The notes below the pieces were generated by a model. It did no database searches. It was not told where the DNA came from and worked only from the letters and a program-made list of their open reading frames with translations. From assembly GCA_030847615.1 (NCBI GenBank), contig JAUMIR010000004.1, positions 221,081,001 through 221,145,000 of the forward strand: a stretch of 64,000 nt of DNA. The letters are read 5' to 3'. Positions 34,282-48,058 of the stretch are shown piece after piece; the first letter of the stretch is position 1; the number at the start of each line of letters is the position of its first letter. The DNA comes from Gambelia wislizenii (taxonomy: Eukaryota > Chordata > Lepidosauria > Squamata > Crotaphytidae). A program made the position numbers and the translations under genes.

Positions 34282-35524
34282 ATGTCAACTAACACACTTG
34301 GTAACTAGTAACAGCAGATACTTGTTCTTCTTCCACTGAAGAGTACTGAATTGTAGACATAGCCTTTACAAGCAAAAAAGTTAATGTTTCTGTTTGCTAG
34401 GGAGGAAAAAAGCTAGTTGCCAGTATAATTCATTAGAAAGATGAGTTACCTTCTAGCTTTGGTATGAGCCCATGAAGCCCATGTGTTGCTCACCTATAAT
34501 TATTATCCATGGAATGTCTGGAGATATGCTTCTTCTCATTATTGTTCTTAATGGCAAACAGTGGGTGCTGTATCAATCTTTCAGAACTGGTAAGTTTTGT
34601 AATGCATTTAAAGAAAACCAACAAAATTTGTCTTGCAAAAAGAGCATGCTGTAAAGCATAACACTTACTGTAAGAACACCATGTTTGTCTTTAGATGGGG
34701 ATTGCAAGTTGAACTGATTTCTGATAATTTTTAAATGGAATTTGACTTCTTCATTAACAAACCTGTGCAACACAAACCAGACTACTCTAATTATGCTTTA
34801 TGGGAAGTATTGTTTTAAGTGGTGAGGAGGGTTTTGATCTAAATTTGGAAATAGTTTTTTCCCTGGTCAGCATAACTTTGAGGCTAGTAAGGCAGGGGAG
34901 TTTTATTTTTTAAAAGGTTGCACTTTCCTTCCAGTCACACTGGTGATTTGATAGAGGTGCCTGCGGATTAGCAAACTGGCATTAGGTCTCTGTGAGTGTT
35001 TGTTTTTGAGCAAGTGATTTGTGCAAGCTTCTTTGTAAGGCTGTTTTATTCTAACATTTCCAATCAGAGAGTCAGTTTTCCCTATGTCTGATTTCATGCT
35101 GTATGTGGGAAGGAAGCAATGACAAGAAAGAGGTATTGACTGTCGATGGGGCTCTACGCTGCAATGGGTGTTTTGGATTATGATGTTCCTGCCATATCTT
35201 TCAACATTTCAGAGCTGAAAAATGGAACACATATGGCATGACAAAGTGTGGTTAAGATGGCAAAAGTTATTAATGAGGCAGAATACACAAGCTAGGAGAG
35301 GCTACAGCAGTTTGCTTTTGCCTGATCCTGCTGGAAAGGGCAAGACTCTTCCCCCACTGATCCTCTTGTTACCCGAATTGCTGAAGTCTGTGGAAGTTCC
35401 ACGCATGTTTGAATCTTAATTTGGGGGATTTAATTAGCTCAAATTGGCATGCTCGAGGTCAGGTAACTGCAGGGATCTTTCGACCTGTGTATACCAGTAA
35501 TCACTGAACGGACTCAAGCCAGAA
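34282..35524. other. Intronic DNA with no supported feature
   Basis: No exon or known repeat recognised. Confidence 0.4.
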
Positions 35525-38500
35525 CAACTATCATCATCATCATCATCATCATTTCTATCCTGCCTTTCTCCCACCAATGAGACTCAAGGTGGCTAACAAC
35601 ATCATTATAAAAACAATACAGGCTAAAAACAGTACAAAGTTAAAATTACATTATAAATATGAAACTTAAAAAGAAATTAAACAATTTACAAGTTAAAAAC
35701 ATTACAATAAAAATTAAAATACCTTTTACAAGACCCTTTAAAAATTTTAAAAACACACCACACAGCCTCACTAGCCGAGCCTTGTTGGTTCATAAAAACC
35801 TGGTGGCATAAAAACGTCTTAACCTGCTGCTGGAAGGAGAGCAAAGATGGGGCCATCCTTGCCTTTCTGAGGAGGGATTTCCATAGTCTGGGAGCAGCCA
35901 CCGAGAAAGCCCCTCTCCCTTGCTCCAACCAAACATGCCTGAGAAGGTGGTAGGACAGAGAGAAGGGCCTCTGTAGATGATCTTAAAGCTCTACTGGGCT
36001 TATACCATGAGATGCGGTCCTTCAAATTACCTGGACACATGCCGTATAGAACTTTATAGGTCAAAACCAGCACTTTGAATTGCGCCTGGAAACAAACTGT
36101 CAACCAATGGAGCTGTTGCAACAGAGGAGTTGTATGCTTCCTGTAGGCAGTCTTAGTTAACAACCTGGCTGCAGCTCTTTGGACCAACTGAAGTTTCTGA
36201 GCACTTTTTAAAGGCAGCCCCATGTAGAATCATAGAATTGTAGAGTTGGAAGAGACCACAAGGGCCATCCAGTCCAACCCCCTGCCATGCAGGAAATTCA
36301 CGATCAAAGCATCCCTGACAGATGGCCATCTAGCCTCTGTTTAAAGACCTCCAAGGAAGGAGACCCTACCATGCTCCAAGGGAGTGTATTCCACTGCTGA
36401 ACAGCTCTTACTGTCAGAAAGTTTCTCCTAATATTGAAGTGGAATCGCTGTTCCTGGAGCTTGCATCCATTGTTGTGTTCTGGTCTCTAGAACAGTAGAA
36501 AACAAGCTTGCTCCATCCTCAATGTGACACCCCTTTAAATACTTAAACAGGGCCATCATATCATTCCTTAACCGTCTTTTTTCCAAGCTAAACATACCCA
36601 GGTCCCAAAGTCTTTCCTCATAAGGCATGGTTTCCAGACCATTCACCATTTTAGTCACCCTCCTCTGGACATGCTCCAATTTGTCAATATCCTTTTTGAA
36701 TTGTGGTGCCCAGAACTGGACACAGTATTCTAGGTAAGGCTTGACCAAGGCAGAATAGAGTGGCACTATTACTTCCCTTGATCTAGACACTTTACTTCTA
36801 TTGATGCAGCCCAAAATCGCATTGGCCTTTTTAGCTGCCTCATCACATTGTTGACTCATGTTCAACTTGTGGTCTACTAGGATTCCTAGATCCCTTTCGC
36901 ATGTAGTCTCGTTCAGCCAGGTCTCCCCCATCCTATATCTATACATTTCATTTTTCTGCCCTAAGTGCAGTACCTTACATTTCTCCATATTGAATTTCAT
37001 TTTGTTAGCTTTGGCCCAGCTCTCCAGTCTATCCAGGTAATTTTGAATTTTGATCCTGTCCTCTAGGGTATTAGCTGCTACTCCTAATTTGGTGTCATCT
37101 GCAAATTTGATAAGTATGTCCCTAATTCCCTCATCCAAGTCATTGATAAAAATGTTGAATAGCACTGGGCCCAGGACAGAACCCTGTGGGACCCCATTGG
37201 TCACATCTTTCCAAGATGAAGAGGAGCCACTGCTGAGCACCTTTTGGGTTCGGCCAGTCAACCAATTACAAATCCATTTAACAGTTAACTTGTCTAGCCC
37301 ACATTTTAAAAGCTTGTTTGCAAGAATGTCATGGGGAACTTTGTCAAAGGGCTTACTGAAATCAAGGTATGCAATATCCACAGTGTTGCCTTCATCTACC
37401 AAGCTGGTAATTTTATCAAAAAGAGAGATCAGATTAGTCTGGCATGACTTGTTTCTCTGAAACCCATGTTGACTTTTTGTGATTATGGCATTGCCTTCTA
37501 AATGTTCACAGACTCTCTGTTTAATGATCTGCTCTAGAATCTTCCCTCGAATTGATGTCAGACTAACTGGATGATAATTGTTGGGATCCTCTTTTCCCCC
37601 CCTTTTTGATGATGGGGACAACGTTTGCTCTCCTCGAATCTGCTGGGACTTCTCCTGTTCTCCAGGAGTTCTCAAAGATTATTGCCAATGGTTCTGCGAT
37701 TACATTTGCCAGCTCTTTTAGAGCACATTACAGTAATCCAAACAAGAAGTAACCAAGGCATGTACCACCATGGCCAGTTCCGACTTTCCCCAGAATGGGC
37801 GCAGTTTAACTGGCTTTAACTAACTAGCTTTAGCTGTGCAAAAGCGCTCCTGCTGAGACCTGGGCTCCAGGCTGAGAGCTGAATCCAGAAGAACTCCCAA
37901 ACTATGAACCTGCGTTTTCAGGGGGAGTGTGATCCCATCTAACACAGGCTGATTCCCTATTCCCAGGTCTGTCTCTCAGCTGACCAGGAGCACCTCTGTC
38001 TTGTCTGGATTAAGCTTCAGTTTGTTTGCTGTCATCCAGCCCATTACAGCTGTCAGACACTGGTTTAGCACAGGAACAGCTTCCTTGGAATTAGGTGGAA
38101 AGGTGTAATAGAGCTGGGTATCATCAGTGTATTGGTGACACCTGACCCCAAAACTTCAGATTACCTCTCCCAGCGGCTTCATGTAGATGTTAAAAAGCAC
38201 AGGGGCTAAGACCAAACCCTGAGGGACTCCACAGGCCAATGGCCAAGGAATCAAACACGAATCTCCCAGCAGCACACTCTGAGAGCTCCCCTCCAGGAAA
38301 GAATGGAACCACTGTAAAACATTATCTCTAGGCCCCATTCCAGACAGGCAATTCAGAAGGATAGGTTGATGGTATCAAAGGCTGCAGACAGGTCCAGGAG
38401 AACCAACAGAGACACTATCCCCCTGTCCAGTTCCCTGAATAGGTCGTCCCCCAAGGCAACCAAAGCTGTCTCTGTCCCATAACCAGGTCTGAAACCAGAC

Positions 38501-38690
38501 TGGAATGGATCTAGATAATCCGCCTCATCCAGGAACCTCTGGAGTTGAGAGGCCACCACATGCTCCAGCACCTTGCCCAAAAATGGAAGATTGGAGACTG
38601 GCCTATAATTATCTAATAAAGTGGGATCTAGGGTAGCTTTTTTCAAAAGAGGTCTTACCGCAGTCTCCTTCAGGCATGTTGGAACCCTGT
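35525..38690 (-). mobile_element. L2-type LINE, 5'-truncated, interrupted by CR1
   Basis: The minus-strand pieces run in order from 38690 to 35525. First KKATLDPTLLDNYRPVSNLPFLGKVLE and SGFRPGYGTETAL, with DLSAAFDTIN. Then GVPQGLVLAPVLFNIYM. After the CR1 comes KLQLVQRAAARLL, LHWLTVCFQAQFKVLVLTYK and RERGF. These are L2 reverse-transcriptase and C-terminal motifs. The 3' end is an (ATC)n microsatellite at 35530-35552. Frameshifts break the frame. Confidence 0.85.
36229..37718 (-). pseudogene. CR1 LINE reverse transcriptase, 5'-truncated, inserted in L2
   Basis: A minus-strand frame of 415 codons (36428-37675) contains NNYHPVSLTSIRGKILEQII, SQHGFQRNKSC, YLDFSKPFDKVPHD, GVPQGSVLGPVLFNIFINDL, and the catalytic FADDTKLG. 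It ends with a CR1-typical RLWDLGMFSLEKRRLRNDM region. The 3' end at 36229-36300 reads (plus) CATAGAATTGTAGAGTTGGAAGAGACC, the CR1 tail. TAGA occurs at both junctions (36225-36228, 37719-37722). A frameshift separates the first ~40 codons (ELANVIAEPLAIIF...). Confidence 0.9.
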
Positions 38691-40572
38691 CTTATTTTAA
38701 GGAGGCATTAATCATTTCCCTTACCCACTCAGTCCTCCTTTGGCCTGTTTAATAAGCCAGGAGAGCTTATTACATATACAATTAAATGGTTTTTATTGGA
38801 ATTTTATCTTAACAGCATTCACACTATCACTCAAGCTTTCAGCAATCACACAAGGCTATTAAAGAAAGTAGGAAGTACTGTATTTGGATAGAGGAACAGA
38901 GTGAGAGGATTGTGGGTTATACTACAGTGTTCAGAGGAGCAGAGATTCTTTCAGCAGAGGATACTCAGTTCTGAGGGTTGCACAGCAAACTGGCAGCATG
39001 GAGGTATGAAGACGAAATGCAAACCTAGCTACACAGACTGTTGCGGAGATGAAAAGTGGATTTGTGTGCACTTTGGTGGTGTTTTAGGGTGTTATTTTTA
39101 TTCAATATTTTCCCTGTATGAATGGGATTTAGAGTGTAATACAATATATCTCAGAGATTCCTATGACTGGACAAAGGATTCTCTGGATGTGTGAATAATC
39201 ATTGATGGGCTAAACATTTGGGACTGAATGGGCACAGGCAACCTTCCATTGTGGCCTAGGGAAAAGAGGAAAAGCCTGTTTTGCAACTACTGAGTGCTCG
39301 GCTATCCTTGATTGGATTAGGGGATGACTCATCTCTAGGTTTTCTCAGGAAAAACTCTGACCTGGGTATAACCTGTTTAAGGAATTTAGAAGGCCCCTCC
39401 CTATGTTGTGCTTGCCAATTATACCTTATTGGGGCTGTCAAGGCAGGTAACACTCTCCTTCCCCCCAGTTAAATGCATGCAAACTACTTCTGAACTCCAT
39501 TTGAAGTAAACTGCAACCAAAGGGGAAATGTGGGAAGAGGAGAGAGAAACTGGAATGTTTTAAAAGCAGCTGAAAAAGTGAGGAATACAGAGGATTATTC
39601 AGAATTGTCGCTGCTAAAATAGGACAGTTGGAGGGTATGCCCTTCCAGTTCCTGGTCTGACATTTGGGGTGCTCACAATAATCAGAGTCCCTGTTTGACT
39701 TCTGTATCAAGTGCCCCTTGAGTTGATGGCTCTTTACATTTTGGATGGGGGCGAGTCTACTGTATTTGGTAACATTATAAGTAACTTTAAGTTGGTTGGG
39801 AAATGAGTCAATCTTGTTGCTGTGATTTATAGACCTTCTCAAGGCCTGTTCCTAAAATCCACCCTTTCCTCCCTGCCTCATCCATTATTTTCAGCCTTAT
39901 TTTGTTGTGCAATATTTCTTAAGGCTTATTACAAGTTTGAGATGCTTGTAGTGCACAGATGTTTTGTGAGGCTTGTTATTTTCTATGCTGGAGGTTATGA
40001 GTCAGATTACTGTTAAGCAAAATGTTTATGTGAAATCATTTCTGAGTCATATATTTGCATCATATACAACCTGCCTGAAAATCAAAACATTCACCACTCT
40101 GCTAATGATTATACTAACTTTCCAGTGCTCTGCTCCAGCATAACATAATTACGCATAAAAGTGCAATAAATTATTTTGACAGAGTTCTCCATGTGTTTTA
40201 TTGTGATCTCTTGACATTATCTCACCACTACTTTAAGAAACCGGTATGCAGCATACTACTTGCATTCCATTTTTAAACTATAACTCGGTTATAGTATATA
40301 CAGTTATGAACAAAATGCTATGTAATTCCTGAGATTAATAATTCCAATGTAGTCATTTAAAAATATTTTAAAATATTCATTGTTGCTCACAGTTGCAAAT
40401 ATGTACTGTAAGTACATATAAGCAAATTGAGAAAAGGGAAAAGCTCAGAGATTTGTAAATCGATTCCAATAGTAAGTCTTTTTTCAGTGATATTTGGAAA
40501 ATATGCAAAGAAATGGCTTTTGAATACAGTTGAATAGTGTCATGTTTGCTGATAATTAATTGCATTGTAATA
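38691..40572. other. Intronic DNA with no supported feature
   Basis: Open frames 38901-39194 and 39438-39842 have no recognisable motif. Confidence 0.4.
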
Positions 40573-40841
40573 CAATCAGACCCCTATATCTGCAGGAGTT
40601 CAGTTCCCAGACTTACCATGGATACTGGAAACCACGGATAACTGCAAACCTATTAAAATAAAGAACTTCTGGTAAAAAAAAAAAACAACCACAGAGTTGC
40701 ATTGGAAGACCTAGAAGATGCCTAGAGAGGACACTTCTCTAGGTATTTTTCAGCATGACTCTATGGTCTGTGTCCCTGTTTTGTGTCCTGCGGATAACTG
40801 CAATCATGGGTATTGGTTCCGCGGATATGGGTGTCCAACTG
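40573..40841. mobile_element. Tigger/pogo-like element (269 bp)
   Basis: Ends CAATCAGACCCCTATATC and GGATATGGGTGTCCAACTG; TA flanks at 40571-40572 and 40842-40843. It contains an A run at 40675-40685. Confidence 0.75.
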
Positions 40842-41233
40842 TAATTTGTGTTAGTGTTTGTCCTTCTTGAAGCCAGGGAATGCTTTTATAAAGGGGACTT
40901 CATGGTATTCTCCTAAATGAATGGGGACCTCTGTTTTGCTGGAGTAGCAAGAATAAAAGGACTGCAACAGATTATTTGCAACTGAGTTAACATTAGAAGA
41001 GCCCCCAACTTAGTTTAATAGGCTATAATGGCTGGCACAATTAATGTTTTTAAAAATTGGTGATTCTCTCCTCTCCTCAATCCCATTGGCTTATGAAAAT
41101 TCTGATATTTGCTAAGACTGTTTCCAATTACTGTACTTGTATGGTTGGAGCACTCTTTGTGCACATCTCATTCTCCATGAAGGTTGTGCTCCTACAGGAT
41201 AAGAAGATGTACCATGTTGATTCTCATGTTCAG
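40842..41233. other. Intronic DNA with no supported feature
   Basis: Nothing recognised. Confidence 0.4.
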
Positions 41234-41490
41234 GCCTGAAGAAGGAACTCACAAGGCAGGACAAGATCTTGTAGCACCTAGAAGAGCTCCAAATAAGCAA
41301 CTTGCCTCAACAAGATCTGAGACTGACTCCATGGATTGTATATTCAGGGGTAGCCATGTTGGTCATTCAGCAAAATACAACAAAATCCAAAATCCACAAA
41401 AAAGTGATACCTTTATTGGCCAACCAAAGCGCAGAAAATCCAAAATGTAAGCTTTTGAAGCTCCACTGGCTTCTTCATCAGGAAAAAGAT
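41234..41490 (-). repeat. Two Penelope-type 3' tails with a hammerhead-like motif
   Basis: The minus strand of 41340-41490 reads CCTGATGAAGAAGCCAGTGG, then GGCCAATAAAGGTATCACTT and GACCAACATGGCTACCCCTG. The tail at 41234-41285 (AGATCTTGTAGCACCTAG) is a second one of the same kind. Motif: CTGATGA (complement of 41475-41481), stem II GAAGC/GCTTC (41457-41473), then AAAA instead of GAAA. Confidence 0.5.
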
Positions 41491-41569
41491 GTTAAAAATC
41501 ATACAAAATAAGTATAGTGATGATGGTAGAGTTACAGGGCTACATTTTGAACCAGATGTTGTTTCTGTC

Positions 41570-41900
41570 ATAGTTTAGTTGTTCTGCAGGGATCTCAGTG
41601 CAGGCAAAGACCACTCCCCTTTTTGGCCATGTGGGGATTGGCAACAAAGGACAACCGAAGACAGGTATGTGTAATCCATGGATTTTGGAGTTCTTAGAGA
41701 GCTGGCCACAGCTGGCCCAGAGCTGGAACTGGTCTTAGGGGCTGGGGATGTTGGTTTGAGCTCAGGAGTCTCAGATCTGGGTGTCTGTGGCATCACTGTT
41801 TCCATGGGCTCGGTGCCTCCTCTGTTGGCATCACTGATTTTTCAGCCTCTGAGTCCATGTCTAGGTGACTATTAGCCTCCAGGGTCACAGCATTGACTGT
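41570..41900 (-). mobile_element. Possible LTR fragment
   Basis: The minus strand begins with MDSEAEKSVMP-like acidic coding and a Pro/Ser-rich frame (METVMPQTPRSETPELKPTS), similar in style to the acidic frame in the solo LTR at 32587. No paired ends found, so this is tentative. Confidence 0.25.
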
Positions 41901-44285
41901 ATGTCAGAATGTTGAATCCAAGCCCTTTATTTCAAACTGTACATCTCAAAACAGCACATTTATATTTTTGAGATGATGCAATGAAATGCAAATATACAGA
42001 TTCAGCCAGCAGATCTAAATACAACATGTTATAAATGCTTCCAGTTTCAAAATACTATATATACTAGTAATGTACTGAATGGCCCATTAAAAGCACCTTA
42101 AAAATGTGATACTCTGTGAGAGAAAGGTTATGCACTTTTCAGGATATGTTCCATTGTTATGAACATGCAAGGAGATGATGGACAGAGTGGAAGAAATAAA
42201 TACAATCAGAGAGTCTGAGACAACTCTCAAAAAATTTATTGGCCCATGTTTTTTTTTAAAAAAAAACTCTTTGCAATGAATAGATTTAATTCTTGTTAGC
42301 TTCTGCTACCATAAAATATCATGGAGCTTCTGGTAAACCTTTGTTTATATATACTTTTAAAAAGAGTCTGTCTAAATTGATCTTACTTTTTAAAAAAAGC
42401 AGGTACAGTATTTTATTACCCAGGTCCTACTCCAAAAGTATTTGGAGACTTTAAATGGCAAGTTGACATGTTTTAAGAGTCACATGTTGCAGTGTGAAAG
42501 CTTGGTTTATGGTCTTTCAGCATTGGCTTTTCTAAACTGGATTATAATGTGTGTGGAGGATCCTGGCAGGCTCTGTAGCTATAAAATACCACTGGATTTC
42601 ATCACTTTTACTAGACTGGCACAGTGCATACTGCAGGGTTGACTATGATGACATTTTTTATGCCTGTGGTGAAAAAGTCAAGTGTGAACAATATCATAAT
42701 GGCTTTTCCGAATATATATGAATTAGGCCATACTTTATTGTTAATGAGCCTATGTGTGTGTGTTTGAAGCCATTAAAAAAAAAAAACACCCTTCCCCTTC
42801 ATGATGTCGAACCTTTTCTTAACCAAGGTCTTTGACTAGTTCTAATGACGAATGCCTAATTGGACTATGAGGACCAATATATTGTGAAGTGTAGTGGAAA
42901 ATGCCCCAAAAATCTGCTGGATGAAGTCCATTTATCCTGAGTCAGTTCCTAGCTCTGTAAACAAACACAGCTGCTGAGTGTAGAATCGGTGAATAAGAGT
43001 GGTAAAAATGGTGATGCATTGCTAGTGAGATCACAGCAGAAAAAAATATGTAATGCACGAGGCTGCGTCAGGACTCAAGGCTATCTTCAGCTGAGATTGG
43101 TTGTTTCTGTTTATATAGTTCACATATTTATGGCACTGTAGGGTAACATTAACATGAGCAAGTTGTTCTCATTCCAACAGCTCATGCTACAAGACAGCCA
43201 GAATTTTAAGCACTGTTGAGTTGATAATGCCAGATCTTGAAAAATGGTGTTTGCAGTGCTAATTGTGCTTCTAAAAGATATGTTCCATATTCATTAACCT
43301 TTGGGGGTGGGGGTGGTTTCTTCCTAGTGTGTCATCAGTCTGGGATTTCCTTCTATACAGTGGCCTGTTGTTGTTTTAAAGCCCTTAACTTTAAAGATTA
43401 TTTTAGTTTTAAGATCACCCTGCATCATTAAATAATGGACACAAGAGAAGATTCAGAATGCCAGGAATTGGGGTGGGTGGAAAAGGGAAATTTGATAAAA
43501 CTTCTTCCATGCCACTTTGTCTTGCAGTCATCTACTTTACATGTTTTTACATCCTTGAGCTAACTAATGGCTCTGCAGAATCATGGCAATACTTTTAACT
43601 GACAAGGTAGTTGCATTAGCACAAGATGTTTTACAGTGAAACTCCTACACTACCCTCACGTTGCATTTAATCACAGTGAAATAATAGTTTAATAATTTGG
43701 GTTTTTTTAGAACACAGAACATGAACATTTGAAGGACTAGAATTCTTTTTGAGAGAAGAGCCAAGTAGAAATTAGAAATAAGCTTTTGCTACAACATTAG
43801 GAAGATGATGAAATACTTGGAGCTAATTTATGTATTTATTCTCAGTGAATTCTGAAGTAATTGTATTTGTCAAAAAAAGTTTGTTCTCTTTCTTCTTTGA
43901 GAAAGTACACTCCTTTCTGTTATTCCCCTGATAGTACTTGGCTTTTCAATGTGGAAAAGGAAGTCTTGTTCTGCAAGATTACATTGGACTTGCAGTGGAA
44001 TGTGGTCAGGGAAATAGCCAGGCATTTTCTGTAAAATATGCATGGAGTATTGTCTAGACCAGGGGTGGGCAGACTTCAGTTTTGTATAATTTACTTCAAA
44101 GGATCTATTTATTATATTTTATGATTGGAAATTAGGTTCACCAACCAGAGCTAGAGGCAATGTAGCAGCTCGGGTAGATGGATATACAGTGAGAAATTGT
44201 GTTTCTGAGTACATGAGTTCTGCCCAGAAATTTGTGATTAGTACTAAAACCAAGCTCACAGATCTTTTCATATACAAATCCATTT
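41901..44285. other. Intronic DNA with no supported feature
   Basis: No exon or known repeat was recognised over these 2.4 kb. Confidence 0.4.
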
Positions 44286-44726
44286 CTGGTCATACCTGCT
44301 CCCAGCATTCTTTGGGGGGAGGAGCGAAGAACAAACCTGTACAGGTGATGCCTTCCTTGACAAGGAGGACTGACAAAAAGGGAGGCTGTCAGTCATACCA
44401 GATCTCCCAGTCCTTTCGTTCCTCCAGAGGCTTCGGCAAGCAGAGGGACTTTCGTGCCGCATGACCAGCCTGGACCAGAATGAACCAGGTTATCCATCAA
44501 GGCCCCTTCCCATACCAATCCTCAGGTCGAAGAGGAGGCACCCAGCAGCAGAGGGAGTCATCCTGGCAACAATCCTGACTTGCAACTGCTACCCGTAGGG
44601 GGCAGACTAGCTGCGTTTCTTCCCTCCTGGTCGAACTCGATGGTGGACAAATGGGTGCTAGCCACAGTAGAACAGGGCTACCACATCGAGTTTGACAGGA
44701 GACCAAGAAACTGGTTCATTCTGTAG

Positions 44727-45262
44727 AAGTGAAGAAGGAATTTTTATTGGTTATGCCAAACGTGCTTACAAAATCCTGAACCCTGATGAACGCAAAATGA
44801 GAATAACAAGTGCTGTTTATGTTGATGAAAGACCTCAATTTAATTCTAATCCAAACAAAGATTTCTATTCAGATGTGTTTGCAGTGGAAGAAGACTCTGA
44901 TTCCTGCCAGCAGCCACAGCGTGTGCAGATCTTTCACCCTCCTGCAAGTGCTTCGCATCCAGAAGGGGCTCCCTCAGCCCAGGACTTACCAGAGGATGGA
45001 GGACTGGATGGTGCGCCCTGGGCAGAGCCAGGAACTCAAGTCCAGGTGAGACAGTCTGTGAGGTGTAACAGGGGAGTGCCTCCTTTGAGATTCTCCTATC
45101 TAGCCACAGGGAAAAGTCTCCTGGAACCCTCTGATTGGCAGAAGATCAAAGGACTGCCAAAGTCTGATTCTGAGAAATGGGTGAAAGCAGCAATGGAGGA
45201 AATGGAATCTTTATATAAAAATAAAACTTGGACATTGACAGAATTGCCAAAGCTCCGGTACC
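44727..45262 (+). pseudogene. Ty1/Copia pol fragment inside the DIRS element
   Basis: An uninterrupted frame (part of 44692-45303) reads EEGIFIGYAKRAYKILNPDE and ITSAVYVDERPQFN (Copia integrase C-terminal GYS..KGYRLY pattern). An acidic spacer follows, then EPSDWQKIKGLPKSDSEKWV and AAMEEMESLYKNKTWTLTELPK (the start of Copia reverse transcriptase). It stops exactly where the GKKAIGCKWVFK block should follow. DIRS sequence resumes with KLRYPETLKKNQ and HLRDIAAIEKIPEQQRFSGVYP. Both ends are internal to Copia; no LTRs are present. Confidence 0.7.
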
Positions 45263-48058
45263 CTGAAACCCTCAAAAAGAATCAGACCTCAGAACAGCCA
45301 TAAGCCACCTGCGGGACATAGCAGCAATAGAGAAGATTCCAGAGCAGCAACGATTCTCTGGGGTTTACCCTTACTTCTTTACAGTGCCCAAGAAGGACGG
45401 CAGTTTCAGATCAGTTCTAGATCTGAAATACACAAACTCATGCGTTACATACAGATGCTTCAGGATGGAGATGCTATCGTCCATCAGGGAAGCTCTGCAA
45501 GAAGGCATCCCTGGCATCCCTGGACCTGTCGGAGGCATACCTCCACATCATGATGCACGCGGACAGCAGGCTGTTCCTCCTCTTTGCATTTGGCGAGGAG
45601 CACTTTCAATTCAGGGCCTTACCTTTCAGGTTAGCAACGGCCCCCGGTCTTCACGAAGGTACTGTAGTCCTAGTGGCCCATCTGAGGAGCCGGGTATTCA
45701 TTTATATCGGTACCTGGATGACATTCTCCTAAGGGCAGAGAAGGCCAAGAGGGATATAGAAACCATGATCAGCTGTCTGCAGGAACACGGCTTCATAGTG
45801 AACTTCAAGAAGGGTCACCTCACCCCAGTGAGATCGTTAGGGCATCTAGGAGTTCAACTAGACACAGTAAAGTGCACATCTAGGAGTTCAACTAGACGAG
45901 GTAAAGTGCGAAGTAACCCTCTCACAGGAAGGGCGAGCTGTGGTAAGAAGGGAGGCACGGGCAGTGAGGCAGCTCTTTCAGGTACCTCTTATGAATCTGG
46001 TGAGACTACTAGGCCTCGTGATCTCGTCGATCAAAGTAGTACCTTGGGCAAGATTTCACTTGAGACCTCCTCCCGTTCCAACAACAAATTGCACTGAAGA
46101 GATGCATTCTTCTCCGACTTCCTCAGAAGGTGAAGGAATCGCTTCTCTGGCAGACCAAAGCAGACAGCATCTCCAAGGGCTCACCATTTGCCATAGCACA
46201 CGACGTAGTGGTGACATCAGACGCAAGCCTCAAGGGATGAGGAGCTCATTGCCTAGTCCAGGTGATCCAGGGCATCTGGTCCTCACAAGAACAGGAACAC
46301 AGCATAAACTGGTTGGAGCTCCGTGCGATGCAGTTGGCCCTCAAACACTTCATGCCACTTATCAGGGACAAGCATGTATTGCTTCTAACAGACAACACGA
46401 CAGCATGCTCATACATAGCGAAACAAGGGGGCTCCAAGTCCAGATCTCTCCAGCTGGAAGTGGACCTTCTTTTTCAGTGGGCAGAGATGACTGTGAAATC
46501 CCTCTCTGCCCAATACCTCCAAGGGGAAACAAACTGCCAGGCGGACTACCTGAGCAGGCATGAGTTACTCCCAGGGGAGTGGGAGCTGAATCAGGAGGTG
46601 TTCACCCAACTCCAGAGGATTTTTGGCCAAATGGAAGTGGATCTCTTCGCCACTCTGCAGAGCACCAACCTGAACCATTTCTTCACCCACTATCCTCAGC
46701 AAGGAGTGGAAGGGCGCGGACACTCTCCACACAAGGTGGACAGGGGGCCTACTGCACCTGTTTCCTCCCCTTCCTCTTCTAGGTAAGGTGTGCAGGAAGA
46801 TAAGGGAGGAGAGGGCACAACTGGTGCTACTCGCCCCTCATTGGCCACGGAAGCCATGGTTCTTGGAACTCAAGGAGATGTCAGTTGAGGAACCATGGCA
46901 CTTACCACAGTGGGGGGATCTCCTGCACCAAGGCCCAGTCCTTCACCCCAACACCATGTGGCTATAGTTGACAGCACGGAGACTAAGTGGCAGGTGTTGA
47001 GAGAGTGTGGGTACGAGGAAGCTCTCATTAACACACTTCTCGCCTCACGTCGCTCATCTATCAGGAGAATTTACGAGGCTACATGGCAAGCCTTCATCCA
47101 ATGGTGCACAGAAGCCCAGATCCAAGCCTCAGAGGCTTCTACCTGGTACGTTTTGGCCTTTTTGCAATGAGGCTTGGAAATGGGACTTCGACCTAACACA
47201 TTAAAGAGGCAAGTGGCTGCCCTGTCCGCGTATGCCCGCTGCCCTCAGGGCACCAAACTGTCTTCTCACCCCCACGTAAGAAGGTTCTTGAGAGGGGTGA
47301 TTCTGATTTCGCCCCCAGTGCACCACGGGTTCCCCACGTGGAACCTATCCTTGGTCTTGCGCCAATTAATGAACCCTCCTTTTGAGCCCCTCAGATGGGT
47401 CCCGCTTAGAGTACTGTCCCTCAAGGTCACTTTCCTGGTGGCAATCACATCCGCGAGACATGTCTCGGAGCTGGCATCCTTGTCGTTAAGAGAACACTCT
47501 GCTCCTTGAGTAATGACTTCGTCACACTTTGCCCGGACCCATCTTTTAGGCCGAAGGTACTTTCTGAGTTCCACATCGCCTAGCAACTCATCTTACCTTC
47601 TTTCTGTCCCAATCCATCCCATCCGAGGGAGAATTTATAGCACAAGCTGGATGTCAAAAGGGCTCTGAAGATCTACATCAGGCGAACAAGCTCCTTTAGG
47701 TGCTGTGACTCACTATTCGTATCCTTTACTCCTGCGTTGATGGGGTCCCGAGCTTCGAGACAAACCATCACCACTTGGGTAAAGGCCTGCATCTTATTGG
47801 CCTATGATGTGGCAAAGGTCCCCAGGCCATCCAGGGTCACAGCTCACTCGACACGCTCAGCATCGACCACAGCGGCGTTTTCCACTAATGTACCACTGGC
47901 GGCCACATGGAGCAGGCCCTCCACCTTCATACGACACTATAAAATGGACACGTTCAGATCAGCTGAGGCCACCTTCGGCAGAAGGGTACTCCACAAGGTG
48001 GTAAATACCTAAGCGACCAGGCATCCGCAGTCACTCCCTCCCAAACCGGAGTTCGCTT

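Noticed and set aside
44692..45303. Intact 203-codon frame as a host gene
   Set aside because: The residues match Copia integrase/RT and the frame sits inside a DIRS element.
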